Shown here piece by piece: positions 49,648 to 58,306 of a stretch of DNA of 64,000 nucleotides. The stretch's first letter is position 1. Each line of letters starts with the position of its first letter. A model generated the notes under the pieces. That model saw only the letters and a program-made list of their open reading frames with translations, was not told the origin of the DNA and did no database searches. Position numbers and translations under genes: made by a program. This stretch comes from Armatimonadota bacterium (lineage in GTDB: Bacteria; Armatimonadota; Fimbriimonadia; Fimbriimonadales; Fimbriimonadaceae). Location of the stretch: assembly GCA_018268255.1 (NCBI GenBank), contig JAFDWX010000001.1, positions 372,001-436,000 on the forward strand. The letters are read 5' to 3'.

Positions 49648-50349
49648 ATGGCAAGTGTGAGTAGCGACGTCGTTCTAGTTCCGTCCAGTAAGCAAAGCCT
49701 CGCCATCACACCTGAGATGGTGCCACAAGCATATTCTTGGCTAGATGCAATCTATCCGAACATTCCGGAAATCGAATATTACTACACGTATTTTTCAACC
49801 ATTGAGGCGCAAGAACTTGCAGTCGATTCGTTCTTCGTGGATCGACTCCCGGTTACGATAAAAAGATTTTGGGATACTGTTAGCCCTTTTGTAAATCTGT
49901 TGCCATATGGCTCCAGTGAACTTGATTCGGAATATTGGACGGATATTATCAACACACGGGACCCAGAAGATTTCATTGAATCATTTACCTTCACCGAAGC
50001 AGACCTTTTTTGCATGCTTTCAGGAGGGTTCTTACCAACTTGGAACATGCTTGCTGCTTGCTTAGTAGGGAGCTGTGGCTTGACCAATATCTTAACGGAA
50101 CAAGACTTGCCGCCTAATTTGCTTGAAACTTTGTGCCACACCTCAGGAGAATTGACATCCAGCTTGGGCCCGACTGCACATGCCAAAGGTGTTCCCGATG
50201 ATTACTTGATATTTGGAGGAGTGGAAGATTTCCTAACTGCACCCGTCGAAAGGTCCGCTCATTTTCGGTGGTTCGGCAGTTGGCCACATAATAGTGAAAT
50301 TCGGACTTCAAATCTCAGGTTTCGATGTGCCTATCGTTTTGCAGACTAG
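49648..50349 (+). CDS. Orphan protein of unknown function
   Basis: A 233-residue cytosolic-looking, acidic protein without signal or membrane segment. Features: SWLDAIYPNIPEIEYYYTYF, RFWDTVSPFVNLLPYGSSEL, FTEADLFCMLSGGFLPTWNM. The composition (many Trp, Phe, Tyr, Asp, Glu) resembles immunity or antitoxin-type proteins, but no family is recognised. It stands alone between the two 68-bp repeats in an AT-richer patch. Function unknown. Confidence 0.65.
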   Translation: MASVSSDVVLVPSSKQSLAITPEMVPQAYSWLDAIYPNIPEIEYYYTYFSTIEAQELAVDSFFVDRLPVTIKRFWDTVSPFVNLLPYGSSELDSEYWTDIINTRDPEDFIESFTFTEADLFCMLSGGFLPTWNMLAACLVGSCGLTNILTEQDLPPNLLETLCHTSGELTSSLGPTAHAKGVPDDYLIFGGVEDFLTAPVERSAHFRWFGSWPHNSEIRTSNLRFRCAYRFAD

Positions 50350-50512
50350 CCAACCCCCCAGCCCGTCGGGCGTTGGCTGATGTGTTCCGCGAAAAAACGT
50401 TGAGCAGAAATCGGGGTTTCGTCCCTGGTGTATGATTAGAGTGGCGGTAACGAGTTGACGCTGACCGATAGTAGTTTCACTTTCTCGACGAGCGTTCTGC
50501 TCAAGTACTGTG

Positions 50513-50580
50513 TTTGGAGTGGAATTCGCAATGGCAGGCTCCAAGGTCGAACCGGTGCTGCGCCGACCTCGGCCACAAGT
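50513..50580 (+). repeat. 68-bp diverged direct repeat, copy 2
   Basis: Second copy of the element at 49496-49563. It lies within the 274-bp gap 50350-50623, which holds no other gene; one frame reads TVFGVEFAMAGSKVEPVLRR through the repeat to a TAG at 50600-50602, shortly before the next gene. Confidence 0.85.
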
Positions 50581-50623
50581 AGAACGAGTCCGGAGCGCTT
50601 AGTGGATAGTTAGGGAGGCCTTG

Positions 50624-50926
50624 GTGATTCGCTTTCTTCAGGACAATCGAGCGACTTTGTTGTACTGCATACTATTGGCGATTATTCCCATTATTCCGAT
50701 CTCTGTTTCGTTAGTTGTCATTGGGCTTGTGGCAATATGGTGGCGTTTTCAAGCGTTCTTCACTACCTATCTAGGTGCTCTACTTGGAATACTACTTATT
50801 ATCGTATTCGCAATTAGTGGCTGGCTTCTTTGGAGAATGCCTTTAGTTTATTGGTCGGGCATTGTGTTTTTGGGCATGTTAGACAAACTTGGCTCCATAA
50901 AGCGGGGGTCGGAAGCCGATTCCTAA
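50624..50926 (+). CDS. Small membrane protein of unknown function
   Basis: A 100-residue protein from GTG 50624 (AGGGAGG five bases upstream; TTG at 50621 is too close to it). Three membrane segments: ATLLYCILLAIIPIIPISVS, LVVIGLVAIWWRFQAFFTTY and LGALLGILLIIVFAISGWLL, then LVYWSGIVFLGMLDKL. No family recognised. It is the second orphan preceded by the 68-bp repeat. A GC hairpin follows its stop. Confidence 0.62.
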   Translation: MIRFLQDNRATLLYCILLAIIPIIPISVSLVVIGLVAIWWRFQAFFTTYLGALLGILLIIVFAISGWLLWRMPLVYWSGIVFLGMLDKLGSIKRGSEADS

Positions 50927-50961
50927 CCTCATCGGCGACCCCTCCCGAGGGGGGGATGAGG
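50927..50961. terminator. GC-rich hairpin after the small membrane protein
   Basis: Arms CCTCATC (50927-50933) and GATGAGG (50955-50961) with an inner CCCCTCCcgaGGGGG pairing. Immediately after the stop, but without a T-run. Related CCCCTCC/GGAGGGG hairpins occur at 51361-51376 and 51428-51444. The rest of 50927-51158 has no convincing gene. Confidence 0.45.
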
Positions 50962-51158
50962 CTTGGACATGATTGCAAGCGCCTCTATCGGAATCCGTGG
51001 TCGTCAGAGAAAACTGGGTGGCAGGATGATCGGAGTGGCGGAGATCCCACTCAAAAAGAGTCAATCAGCGCAGCATTCCCGCCTAGCGTTCCGTCGGATT
51101 TGGGGGAGCTGATCCGGGTAGGTGGTGTTCGCACCGGGTTGATGGAGTAAGGTTAGGT

Positions 51159-51314
51159 ATGGACCGTCCATCGAAGAAAGAAATCAAAGAAGCTATCGAG
51201 AAGCTCAAAGCCAAACCGAACGCGCCCCATTCCGGCCCACCGGTCGGAGGCAACGAGGCAGGCTCGCTCTCGGCCAAGAAGTCCAGCAAGCGCATCCGCA
51301 AGCAGGGCATTTAG
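51159..51314 (+). CDS. Small basic protein, unknown
   Basis: A 51-residue open frame with TAAGG upstream: starts MDRPSKKEIKEAIEKLKAKP and ends AKKSSKRIRKQGI. The first half is a charged amphipathic helix, and the second half is Gly/Pro then Lys/Arg-rich, a pattern compatible with nucleic-acid binding. Codon use is regular and the frame is plausible, but it could be chance. It lies in the repeat-rich patch. Confidence 0.4.
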   Translation: MDRPSKKEIKEAIEKLKAKPNAPHSGPPVGGNEAGSLSAKKSSKRIRKQGI

Positions 51315-51369
51315 AGCGGTTGCTTTGCCTCGTGATTGGGATCCGAGGCCATGACAATTCCCCCGCTTC

Positions 51370-51487
51370 GGAGGGGAATTCCGTAAGCCGCGTTTGCAGA
51401 TAGCGGACCACCCCGGCCTATCGGCCACCCCTCCGTGGGAGGGGAATGTCGTAACCTTCGTTTGTTGAAAATGGACCGCCCCAGCCT
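51370..51487 (+). repeat. Two copies of a 50-bp repeat, period 68 bp, with GC hairpins
   Basis: 51370-51419 and 51438-51487 share the frame GGAGGGGAAT..CGTAA..CGTTTG..GGACC.CCCC.GCCT at roughly three-quarters identity. Each copy is preceded by a CCCC-loop-GGAGGGG hairpin. The stretch 51315-51567 has no gene apart from these. Confidence 0.75.
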
Positions 51488-51567
51488 CTGCAAAATTCCT
51501 ATCTCTGAAAGGAGTTACGACATACTCCGGTGCTGGCTATCTGGCATCTGGACGGTAATCTAAATGG

Positions 51568-52170
51568 ATGGTCCTTGCTGCAGCATTGTGGGTGTTACTC
51601 GGAACAGATCACGAGTTGAACTTGCCATTTTTGCAGCGCCTCGTCAGTTCGAAAATCATCTATTCAAAGGAAAAATCAGGCGATGGACATTGGGGCGAAT
51701 TCTGGCTCCGCAAGAATGGGACCTGGGTCGGTCGTAGCAATGGTTATGAGCTGGAATATGTAGGAGGAGGTTCCCATCCAAAGGCCAGAAAGCGCGGAAC
51801 TGCCAAGTGGAACAAACTCCTACAGCAACCCTGCAAGCGCGGTACGGAACTCGGCAGAGTTCTCGATTGGTACAAGGAACCGGCGAGCATTAGTCGAGAT
51901 GGTGAAGGAATGCCCGACGACAATGGATTCATTACTTGGGGTGGGCGCCGTGTGCGGACGATTTGCGCGTGGGGAATTCACGGTGAACCTATGCAAGGTG
52001 CAACGACCATCATTCTTGAAAAAGGCTCGGGTCGGCCCTACGTCTTTATCAGTGAAGACTTTGGTATCTTCACCGATGATCCGACTGAGAGCCACCCGAC
52101 AAAAGAAGTCACCTACTTCTCACAGATCCAAATTAATGCAAAGTGGCCAAAGTGGGCGGCTAACTTCTGA
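51568..52170 (+). CDS. Exported or anchored protein of unknown function
   Basis: A 200-residue protein starting with a short hydrophobic segment (MVLAAALWVLLGTDHEL). The rest is beta-rich: GHWGEFWLRKNGTWVGRSNG, GFITWGGRRVRTICAWGIHG, RPYVFISEDFGIFTDDP. It looks like a small secreted domain with strands containing W-G pairs. No family recognised. It is alone in the patch, with 253 bp before it and 534 bp after it. Confidence 0.6.
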   Translation: MVLAAALWVLLGTDHELNLPFLQRLVSSKIIYSKEKSGDGHWGEFWLRKNGTWVGRSNGYELEYVGGGSHPKARKRGTAKWNKLLQQPCKRGTELGRVLDWYKEPASISRDGEGMPDDNGFITWGGRRVRTICAWGIHGEPMQGATTIILEKGSGRPYVFISEDFGIFTDDPTESHPTKEVTYFSQIQINAKWPKWAANF

Positions 52171-52364
52171 TAGTCGCGCGAGCGGTGCTCGAAGCACGCC
52201 GTTGGCGGTTCACACTCTTGGGATTCGGTTTCAGGGTTGCAAGCGAATGGATTGACCCGCTAGATTCCAAAATTTCGTTCGGAATCACTTCCAGTGGTAG
52301 AATAAAAAGTAAAGGTTTAGTCGGGTAACTATTCTATTTGATGCCGGGAGTTGAGGGATGAGTG

Positions 52365-52532
52365 ACGGATCCCTCAAGATCTGCCGCCCGTCCCTCGATT
52401 TCGATCGCCCGTCCATCGAGACCCGACGCCTATCCCTTGAAACCCAACGCTTATCCCCCAAAACCCGCAACCTATCCCCATAGATCCGCCGTAAATCCCG
52501 CGAAAGCCATCGCTCATCTCAACAATTCCAAG
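52365..52532. repeat. 21-bp tandem array, eight units of exact period
   Basis: The anchor pentamer (ATCCC or a near variant) occurs at 52369, 52390, 52411, 52432, 52453, 52474, 52495 and 52516, always 21 bases apart, while the rest of each unit has diverged. Read on the plus strand the frame gives seven-residue units (ARPSRPD, AYPLKPN, AYPPKPA). The surrounding gap 52171-52704 holds no convincing gene. Confidence 0.92.
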
Positions 52533-52704
52533 ACAAAATTCTAGAATTCCAAAACAAAACCCTTGGGGTCCGGCAAGAGGTCCAAAGCACGCGGTCCGGA
52601 TGCCGAGCACCTTCTCGTACCTTTGAAAAATGCAAATCGAATCGGTTGGGCATCTTCGCGCGGGCCAAGTAAATACCCCGATGCGGCGGGCTAAGTAAAC
52701 TGGC

Positions 52705-54609
52705 GTGGCAATGATCGGGGTGGTGGCGGCGCTGGCGAATATCTTCGGGCTGAGCCTTTTCACGCACCGATTTTTGAACCGGGAGGACCTCGATCCGGCG
52801 GAGAGGTTCGGCCTCTCCATCCTCATCGCCATGGGAGTTTTCGGGTGGCTCCTGTTCCTTCTGCAGCTCATCATGCCGATCGGAGTTTGGGTCTATGCTC
52901 CCGGGCTGGCACTGCTGGGTTTCGAGCTCTTCCAGAACCGCGCGCAGCTTCCCAAGTTCAAAAGCACCCCTCTTTCGCTGGTTTTCGCGCCGGGAATGCT
53001 GATCGGCACCGTTGCGGCACTGGCACCCGCCGACGTGATGGAGTGGGACTCGCTGGCCTACCATCTCGCCGTGCCGAAGCTCTGGCTGGAAGCAGGCAAG
53101 GCGATTTACATCCCCTATATCCACCACAGCAATTTTCCATTCGCATTCGAAATGCTCTACTCGCCTGCGCTCAGCATCGGGAGCGAGCCAGGGGCAAAAA
53201 TCCACACGGTTTTGGCGCTTTTTGCAGGAATCCTCACCCTTTTTGGGCTCGGACGGCGGATTTTCGGTGGGATGGCAGGGTGGCTGACAGCCGCTGCATT
53301 TGCCTGTTGCCCGCTCATTTTGTGGCAAGCCGGCACCGGATACATCGACCTGCCGCATGGGCTCTATGCAGGGCTCGGCATTGTTTACGCGGGGCATTTT
53401 TTGGCGCGAAAGCTTCCCGGCTACTTGCAGCTATCCGGGCTCATGCTCGGGCTCGCGTGCTCCACAAAATACACGGGGCTCCAATTTGTGTTTGTGGCTG
53501 CCCTGGTTTTGGCCGTCGCAGGCGTGTTGCGAGATCGGAATGGCAAGCTCATCGGCAAGTCGATTGCCGTGGTCGTGGCAAGTCTGGTGATGATGTCGCC
53601 GTGGCTGATTCGCAACGTGATCAACACCGGTAACCCGCTGTATCCGTTCTTTTATGAGCGGCTGGGCGGGCGAAATTGGACTCAGTGGCATGCCGATATC
53701 TATCGGAACGAGCAGCAAACCTTTGGGGTCGGGCGAACTGAAAATGGCCGCGATAAGCTGGCCTTGGGGCATGCGGTGCTGGGATTGGGCTATCAACCCG
53801 GTCGGTTTATCAACCCGAATCAAGAGCAGGGCGGGGGTTTTCCGATGGGGGCGCTCGGGGGCGCAATCTTGGGAGTTGGCATTTTGGGTGCGCTGTTCGG
53901 CAAACCAGAGCGGACCGTCCGGTTCGGGCTCATGTGCCTCCTGCTAATCTTTCTGGCGTGGTTTGTGCTGAGCCAGCAAGTGCGATACATGTCTGCCGCG
54001 ATTCCGATTTTGGCTCTTTGCGCGGGATCTATGGCAGATCGTCGCAAGCTTGCCATCGGGGCGGCGGTTCTGGTTGGCGCGCAGTCGCTGTATTCTTGGG
54101 TGCTCTTGTATCAAACCCAAACTCAGCGGCAGCTTCCGGTTGCGCTGGGGGCCCAATCTCGCGATGCATTTTTGGCTCAGACCACGCCTTTTGCCGCGAT
54201 TGCCCACGATATCGATACCGAAGCCAAAGGGGGCAAGATCGCACTCTACGAAGAAGTTTTTGGCTATTACCTAAACGTTCCTTACATCTGGGCGAACCCT
54301 GGCCACTCCACCCTCATCGATACGACGCAGATGAAGACGGGTGCCGAACTGGTTGCGCGCCTGAAGGAGCTTGGCATCACCCACGTGTACTTGAACATGC
54401 GCCTTTTGGCCCCCGTGGAACGTGTATCGTACGCCTCCGGATCCCTCGCATTCACTCCGGATCAGGTGGACCACATGATGCAAGACCGAAACCGGCAGTG
54501 GCTCGCGCTATTGGGAGATGCAAGCCGACAGGGTTTGTTTACCGCGGTAAAGGACTGGGGCGGGACATCCCAGCGACCTCCCGGTTCGGTGCTCTGGAAG
54601 ATCAACTAG
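52705..54609 (+). CDS. Polytopic membrane glycosyltransferase-like protein (GT-C type)
   Basis: A 634-residue membrane protein with about ten to twelve segments in the first 480 residues and a polar C-terminal domain. The first outer loop contains DVMEWDSLAYHLAVPKLWLE, placed as the acidic catalytic loop of GT-C / PMT-like (GT39/GT83-type) enzymes. SCSTKYTGLQFVF and SLVMMSPWLIRNVINTGNPL follow the same family style. It probably transfers a sugar from a polyprenyl carrier to an exported acceptor; the acceptor is unknown. Start at GTG 52705 or ATG 52711. Its TAG stop shares CTAG with the stop of the convergent gene. Confidence 0.8.
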   Translation: MAMIGVVAALANIFGLSLFTHRFLNREDLDPAERFGLSILIAMGVFGWLLFLLQLIMPIGVWVYAPGLALLGFELFQNRAQLPKFKSTPLSLVFAPGMLIGTVAALAPADVMEWDSLAYHLAVPKLWLEAGKAIYIPYIHHSNFPFAFEMLYSPALSIGSEPGAKIHTVLALFAGILTLFGLGRRIFGGMAGWLTAAAFACCPLILWQAGTGYIDLPHGLYAGLGIVYAGHFLARKLPGYLQLSGLMLGLACSTKYTGLQFVFVAALVLAVAGVLRDRNGKLIGKSIAVVVASLVMMSPWLIRNVINTGNPLYPFFYERLGGRNWTQWHADIYRNEQQTFGVGRTENGRDKLALGHAVLGLGYQPGRFINPNQEQGGGFPMGALGGAILGVGILGALFGKPERTVRFGLMCLLLIFLAWFVLSQQVRYMSAAIPILALCAGSMADRRKLAIGAAVLVGAQSLYSWVLLYQTQTQRQLPVALGAQSRDAFLAQTTPFAAIAHDIDTEAKGGKIALYEEVFGYYLNVPYIWANPGHSTLIDTTQMKTGAELVARLKELGITHVYLNMRLLAPVERVSYASGSLAFTPDQVDHMMQDRNRQWLALLGDASRQGLFTAVKDWGGTSQRPPGSVLWKIN

Positions 54610-55463
54610 GGTCGGACAGCGACATTGGCAACCCACACCAAACCCTTGAGAATCACTTTTGCAGGAGGGTGAGAAATATATCCGACCGAGAGGGTGCTGG
54701 TCCACACTTCCAGCTTGCCCAGAGAGGAAGTCTCTCGCGGCGATGTAGCCGCCACGATATCGCGCCCGGGCCAATAGTCGAAGGAGTTAACGCATTCCAA
54801 AATGATCTTGGGCTTGGCCTTGCCATCCCACACCCATACCGTTTGGATAGAGCCCGATGTGCTGTTGTGGTCCCAATCGTAGAAAGTGACTTCGTTCGCG
54901 CTCGGGCGTGCACGCATGCGATTGCCTTCCAGGGTCCAGCCTTCCCCTTGGATACTGGTCGCGCCGTAGTCCCCGTCATCGTTGAACGCGTAGGTGGCTC
55001 CTTTGAATTCGTGTGTGCCGGATTCCTCCAAGGGGAATGAGGATTCCCGGCGACCCATGAGCCAATCCTGGGTTTTTCCAGATTGCGGGTCAACGATTAC
55101 TATTCGATCATCGATGCGAAATGCAGCGACTCCTGGAGGCGCTGTTCTCTCATAGGAATCCTCTGTCCCGATCGAATTGCCCTTGGCAATCTGCACCGGC
55201 TTCCAAGGGCTGAGCCTACTGGTCCATAGCGTCGACCCCTTATCCCCGTACTTGATCCAAGCCAAGCGGTCTTTTCCAACCCACCGCACCGAGCCTACGT
55301 CTCCTGTCGTCGGGAGCACTCTCAATCCGCTTCCATCCGATTTGATGAGACAGATCTCAAATTTGCTTTTGGCCTTTCCCGCTTTGTAGAACCTGGCGGC
55401 AATCGCAAGGTCTGTCGGCGCCGGAGCGCACAAGATTGTGGAGAGTATGGCGGCGGTCAGCAT
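54606..55463 (-). CDS. Exported PD40/WD-like beta-propeller protein
   Basis: A 285-residue exported protein (signal MLTAAILSTILCAPA). The body has repeated PD40/TolB-like elements: KFEICLIKSDGSGLRVLPTT followed by VRWVGKDRLAWIKYGDKGST, and FRIDDRIVIVDPQSGKTQDW. Shorter than a full seven-blade propeller. Function unknown; such domains often bind peptides or report on the envelope. It converges with the GT-C gene. Confidence 0.7.
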   Translation of the reverse strand: MLTAAILSTILCAPAPTDLAIAARFYKAGKAKSKFEICLIKSDGSGLRVLPTTGDVGSVRWVGKDRLAWIKYGDKGSTLWTSRLSPWKPVQIAKGNSIGTEDSYERTAPPGVAAFRIDDRIVIVDPQSGKTQDWLMGRRESSFPLEESGTHEFKGATYAFNDDGDYGATSIQGEGWTLEGNRMRARPSANEVTFYDWDHNSTSGSIQTVWVWDGKAKPKIILECVNSFDYWPGRDIVAATSPRETSSLGKLEVWTSTLSVGYISHPPAKVILKGLVWVANVAVRP

Positions 55464-55642
55464 GGTGTTTGCAGCAAGGATACCGGTTGGGTAATCCGCT
55501 TAAACGAGGCTTCTTCTGCGAAGCGGTGGCACCCAGGAATTTGCAGTTCGACCAACTTCGATCAGGGATATCGTCCGCCTCCCGCTCCATGAGGCGGGGG
55601 ACTATTGGTCCTTGGCATCGTTCATCCAAGCCGGTTTGCCGG

Positions 55643-55671
55643 TTGGAAAATGGACCAAGTTGAGGTATAAC
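55643..55671 (+). promoter_or_regulatory. Promoter of the tRNA-Tyr/tRNA-Thr pair
   Basis: TTGGAA (55643-55648), a 17-base spacer and TATAAC (55666-55671), 12 bases before tRNA-Tyr. The remainder of the gap 55464-55642 shows nothing else. Confidence 0.7.
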
Positions 55672-55683
55672 CCTTAGCGTTCC

Positions 55684-55769
55684 GGGGAGATGCCCGAGTG
55701 GCCAATGGGAACAGACTGTAAATCTGTCGGCGAGAGCCTTCGCAGGTTCGAATCCTGCTCTCCCCACCA
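55684..55769 (+). tRNA. tRNA-Tyr (GTA)
   Basis: An 86-base class II tRNA with encoded CCA. Acceptor GGGGAGA/TCTCCCC, anticodon arm ACAGA-ctGTAaa-TCTGT giving GTA, a long variable arm (CGGCGAGAGCCTTCG) and T arm GGTTCGAATCC. Confidence 0.96.
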
Positions 55770-55774
55770 GAATC

Positions 55775-55849
55775 GCCTCCGTAGCTCAGGGGTAGAGCGT
55801 TCCCTTGGTAAGGGAGAGGTCACGAGTTCGAATCTCGTCGGAGGCTCCA
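55775..55849 (+). tRNA. tRNA-Thr (GGT)
   Basis: A 75-base tRNA with encoded CCA, 5 bases after tRNA-Tyr. Acceptor GCCTCCG/CGGAGGC with discriminator T, anticodon loop ttGGTaa giving GGT, T arm GAGTTCGAATCTC. The close spacing indicates one transcript with tRNA-Tyr. Confidence 0.96.
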
Positions 55850-55853
55850 GCGA

Positions 55854-58208
55854 CTATGGGGTATCGCTCCAGAACCCCGCCGCCTTGATCCCATCCAGCT
55901 GTTTGGTGTAAAAGTCCGCGCCCAAGAGGGTGTAATCGGGATATCCCACCCCCGCGGAAAACAGCGGAAGGCGATCCGTCAGCCGAGCTGATTCGATGGT
56001 CTTTCCACCGACGAAACCGTTCGCTCCCGTGGTTGTGGGAACCATCGCGAGAATGCCTCCTGAATCGGAGTTTGCGATAGAGGGAAACTGGGGTTGCGCA
56101 ACAAGCCAAGCCTTGTTAACGGCCGAACTCCCATAAAACACGGCATTGCAGCCTTGATAGCGCTTGGCATTGGCCAGGTAATCCACGTCGGCAACTACTC
56201 GGAATCGTCCGTTGCCCCGGTACCAGAACTGCTCGGCGTCGTATCGTGCTTTTGCCAAGCTCCATCGGGCTAATGCAGGGTCACCTTGGGTCCCGTACAC
56301 CAAAACGCAGTTGCGGTCCATCGCAGCTTTGAAGCCCGACGGGCGAATCGGTACAGCCGCGATCTGCTTCCAGGAACCGTCGCCTTGGCGTTGGATGGTG
56401 CCTCCAGTTGAAGGGAGTTCGACTTTCTTTCCGCCAATGGTGAGCCTGACGGTGTTTGCTCCGATCCCAAGTTGTTTGCCATCAACCCGTAGGATCTTCG
56501 CGTTCGAAACCTCCAAGTTGAGGTTGCCGAGCAACTTCTCGACCGACCACTGGATCGCTGAAATCTTGCGCACAGCCTCTTGCTGAACGACCTGGATTCC
56601 ACCGGGGCCAGCCCAGATGCTGGGATCGACCACAACGAAGTTGCCGCTTGTTCGGGAACCCGTCGGAGGCAGGGATCTTGAGGCGAACATGTCGAAGATC
56701 GCCGGATAATCCTCGCACTCGGCTCCTGGTTCGGGCGAGGTCTCGTACCAATGCCCAGCGCCAGGTTCTTCGTGATAGCCCAAGAGAGCGACCGTGTCTT
56801 TGATTTGCTCGCGCATCCGGCGAGCCTCTTCCACGGGGACGTTGTCGTCCTTTTCGCCGTGCATGATGAAAACGGCTTGACCTCGCAAGTTCTCCAGCAA
56901 CGCCTTGGTTTCGCTCGGCAAATCGGTCCGATTGAGCAGTGCGCCCATGGGATGGCTCTCCGGCCACTTGTCCTTTCCTGCGTAGGTGTAGAAGCTCTCC
57001 CACCCGGAACACGGCGCGATTCCAGCCCAGCGATCTGGGAACTGGACCCCCAGCTGCCATGTTCCGTGGCCACCCATGGAATGCCCAGTAAGGTAGGTGC
57101 GCAGCGGATCTGAGTTCAGTCGGGCTGAGGCAACTCGGAGAACCTCCATGGCATCCAGCCGACCCCAATCTTCCCAATCGAAACCAAAAGGCCTTCGATT
57201 GGTGGGACAAACGATATCAGCCCAGGTTTTTGGTCCGTAGGCTCGTGCTTGCGAGATCGCTTCGACGCTGGCACCATGCAAGCTCAGCACAAGCGCAGGA
57301 TGTTCCACTGACGCATCACGGCAAGGCTGCACCGCGTAATACTGCGCACTCCCGTCGATATCGCTGACAAAAGTCTCCTTTCGGGCATCGAACGGTCCAA
57401 CAAGCCCTATGTCGTAGCAGGTCCGAGTTGTTTTTCCACCCAGCGTGACATCGACCAGAACTTTGGCCGATTTGGCTTTCTCGATCGGCTTCCAATTCAG
57501 CCATAGAGGCCACTTCGCAATGGAACATGGCGCGATATTCTCATCCAGCCTCATCTTCCACGCGGGCAGCCTCGTTACAGTCCCGTTTTCGAGAGTGACC
57601 TCGATTTCGGTGGCGACCGAAGGTTTTTGAGCGCTTTCGGTCGCGTTGATCAGGATGATGCCAGCAGCGAGCTTGCCGGGTTTGTCTCTGCGGAGGTCTG
57701 GAAGCGTTGGGTCCTGCGGAAGAGCGTAAAGCTGGGCTCGCGGCTCCACCAACCTTGCCGTCAGATTGCCCCTGCCCGGCGTGAACAATAACCAGTTGTC
57801 ACCGGTTTTGAGTTCAACTGGCACGCTGACCATGCCGTAGGCGTATGGATCGCCCACATGCGGTTCCCCGTTCACCAGCACCGATCCATGGGCATTGGCT
57901 TCCAATACGGCAATTCGTTTTGCTGACGAGGTCACCTTCCAGGCCGCATATCCCCCGGCGAACTGTCCCGGCTCCAGCCCGTTCGCAGGCTCCCCCAACT
58001 TGAACGGCACCCACGTTTTGCCTGCGATTTCCCGATTTGTGATGGGATCGACCGACCCTATTGCGGCAACCAGTTCCGCAATGGGATCGATAGGGCACTG
58101 GTGACGCCCTCCACGCGTAATCCCGCTGATTTTGTAGCCTTCGGAAAGGGTGAACAAAGCTGCAGGAGCCGAAGGTTGGACGAGTGCGAGGGCGACCCAG
58201 GCGATCAT
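55854..58208 (-). CDS. Large exported alpha/beta hydrolase (esterase/prolyl-oligopeptidase-like)
   Basis: A 784-residue protein; ATG 58208 (MIAWVALALVQPSAP) starts a signal peptide, while a reading to 58259 adds non-signal residues. The hydrolase domain lies at about residues 290-520: nucleophile elbow LTGHSMGGHGTWQLGVQFPD (Ser at about 379), acid in MHGEKDDNVPVEEA and His in PGAGHWYET. The N-terminal part (20-290) and the last 250 residues are beta-rich or mixed and of unknown role. Many predicted xylan or peptide esterases of this type occur in polysaccharide-degrading bacteria. It lies next to a GH2 enzyme, divergently, so a role in glycan use is possible. Confidence 0.85.
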   Translation of the reverse strand: MIAWVALALVQPSAPAALFTLSEGYKISGITRGGRHQCPIDPIAELVAAIGSVDPITNREIAGKTWVPFKLGEPANGLEPGQFAGGYAAWKVTSSAKRIAVLEANAHGSVLVNGEPHVGDPYAYGMVSVPVELKTGDNWLLFTPGRGNLTARLVEPRAQLYALPQDPTLPDLRRDKPGKLAAGIILINATESAQKPSVATEIEVTLENGTVTRLPAWKMRLDENIAPCSIAKWPLWLNWKPIEKAKSAKVLVDVTLGGKTTRTCYDIGLVGPFDARKETFVSDIDGSAQYYAVQPCRDASVEHPALVLSLHGASVEAISQARAYGPKTWADIVCPTNRRPFGFDWEDWGRLDAMEVLRVASARLNSDPLRTYLTGHSMGGHGTWQLGVQFPDRWAGIAPCSGWESFYTYAGKDKWPESHPMGALLNRTDLPSETKALLENLRGQAVFIMHGEKDDNVPVEEARRMREQIKDTVALLGYHEEPGAGHWYETSPEPGAECEDYPAIFDMFASRSLPPTGSRTSGNFVVVDPSIWAGPGGIQVVQQEAVRKISAIQWSVEKLLGNLNLEVSNAKILRVDGKQLGIGANTVRLTIGGKKVELPSTGGTIQRQGDGSWKQIAAVPIRPSGFKAAMDRNCVLVYGTQGDPALARWSLAKARYDAEQFWYRGNGRFRVVADVDYLANAKRYQGCNAVFYGSSAVNKAWLVAQPQFPSIANSDSGGILAMVPTTTGANGFVGGKTIESARLTDRLPLFSAGVGYPDYTLLGADFYTKQLDGIKAAGFWSDTP

Positions 58209-58306
58209 GCCTTCACTATATCCAGTGACTCTCACCGCTTGCCGAAACAGGGGAGCCAATAAAGAGAATCAAAAACACCACCCATAACCGGCAAAACCTA
58301 TTCGGT

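Noticed and set aside
49305-50602. Polymorphic-toxin (RHS) tip and immunity cassettes
   Set aside because: The repeat-tail-plus-orphan layout is suggestive, but no RHS or YD-repeat core and no known toxin motif is present.
52365-52532. CRISPR array
   Set aside because: Units are contiguous 21-mers with drift and no unique spacers or cas genes.
52519-54000. Long minus-strand frames and the 53934-55040 plus frame around the GT-C gene
   Set aside because: The polytopic membrane frame 52705-54609 is clearly the real gene; the others are Arg/Pro/Cys-rich shadow frames.
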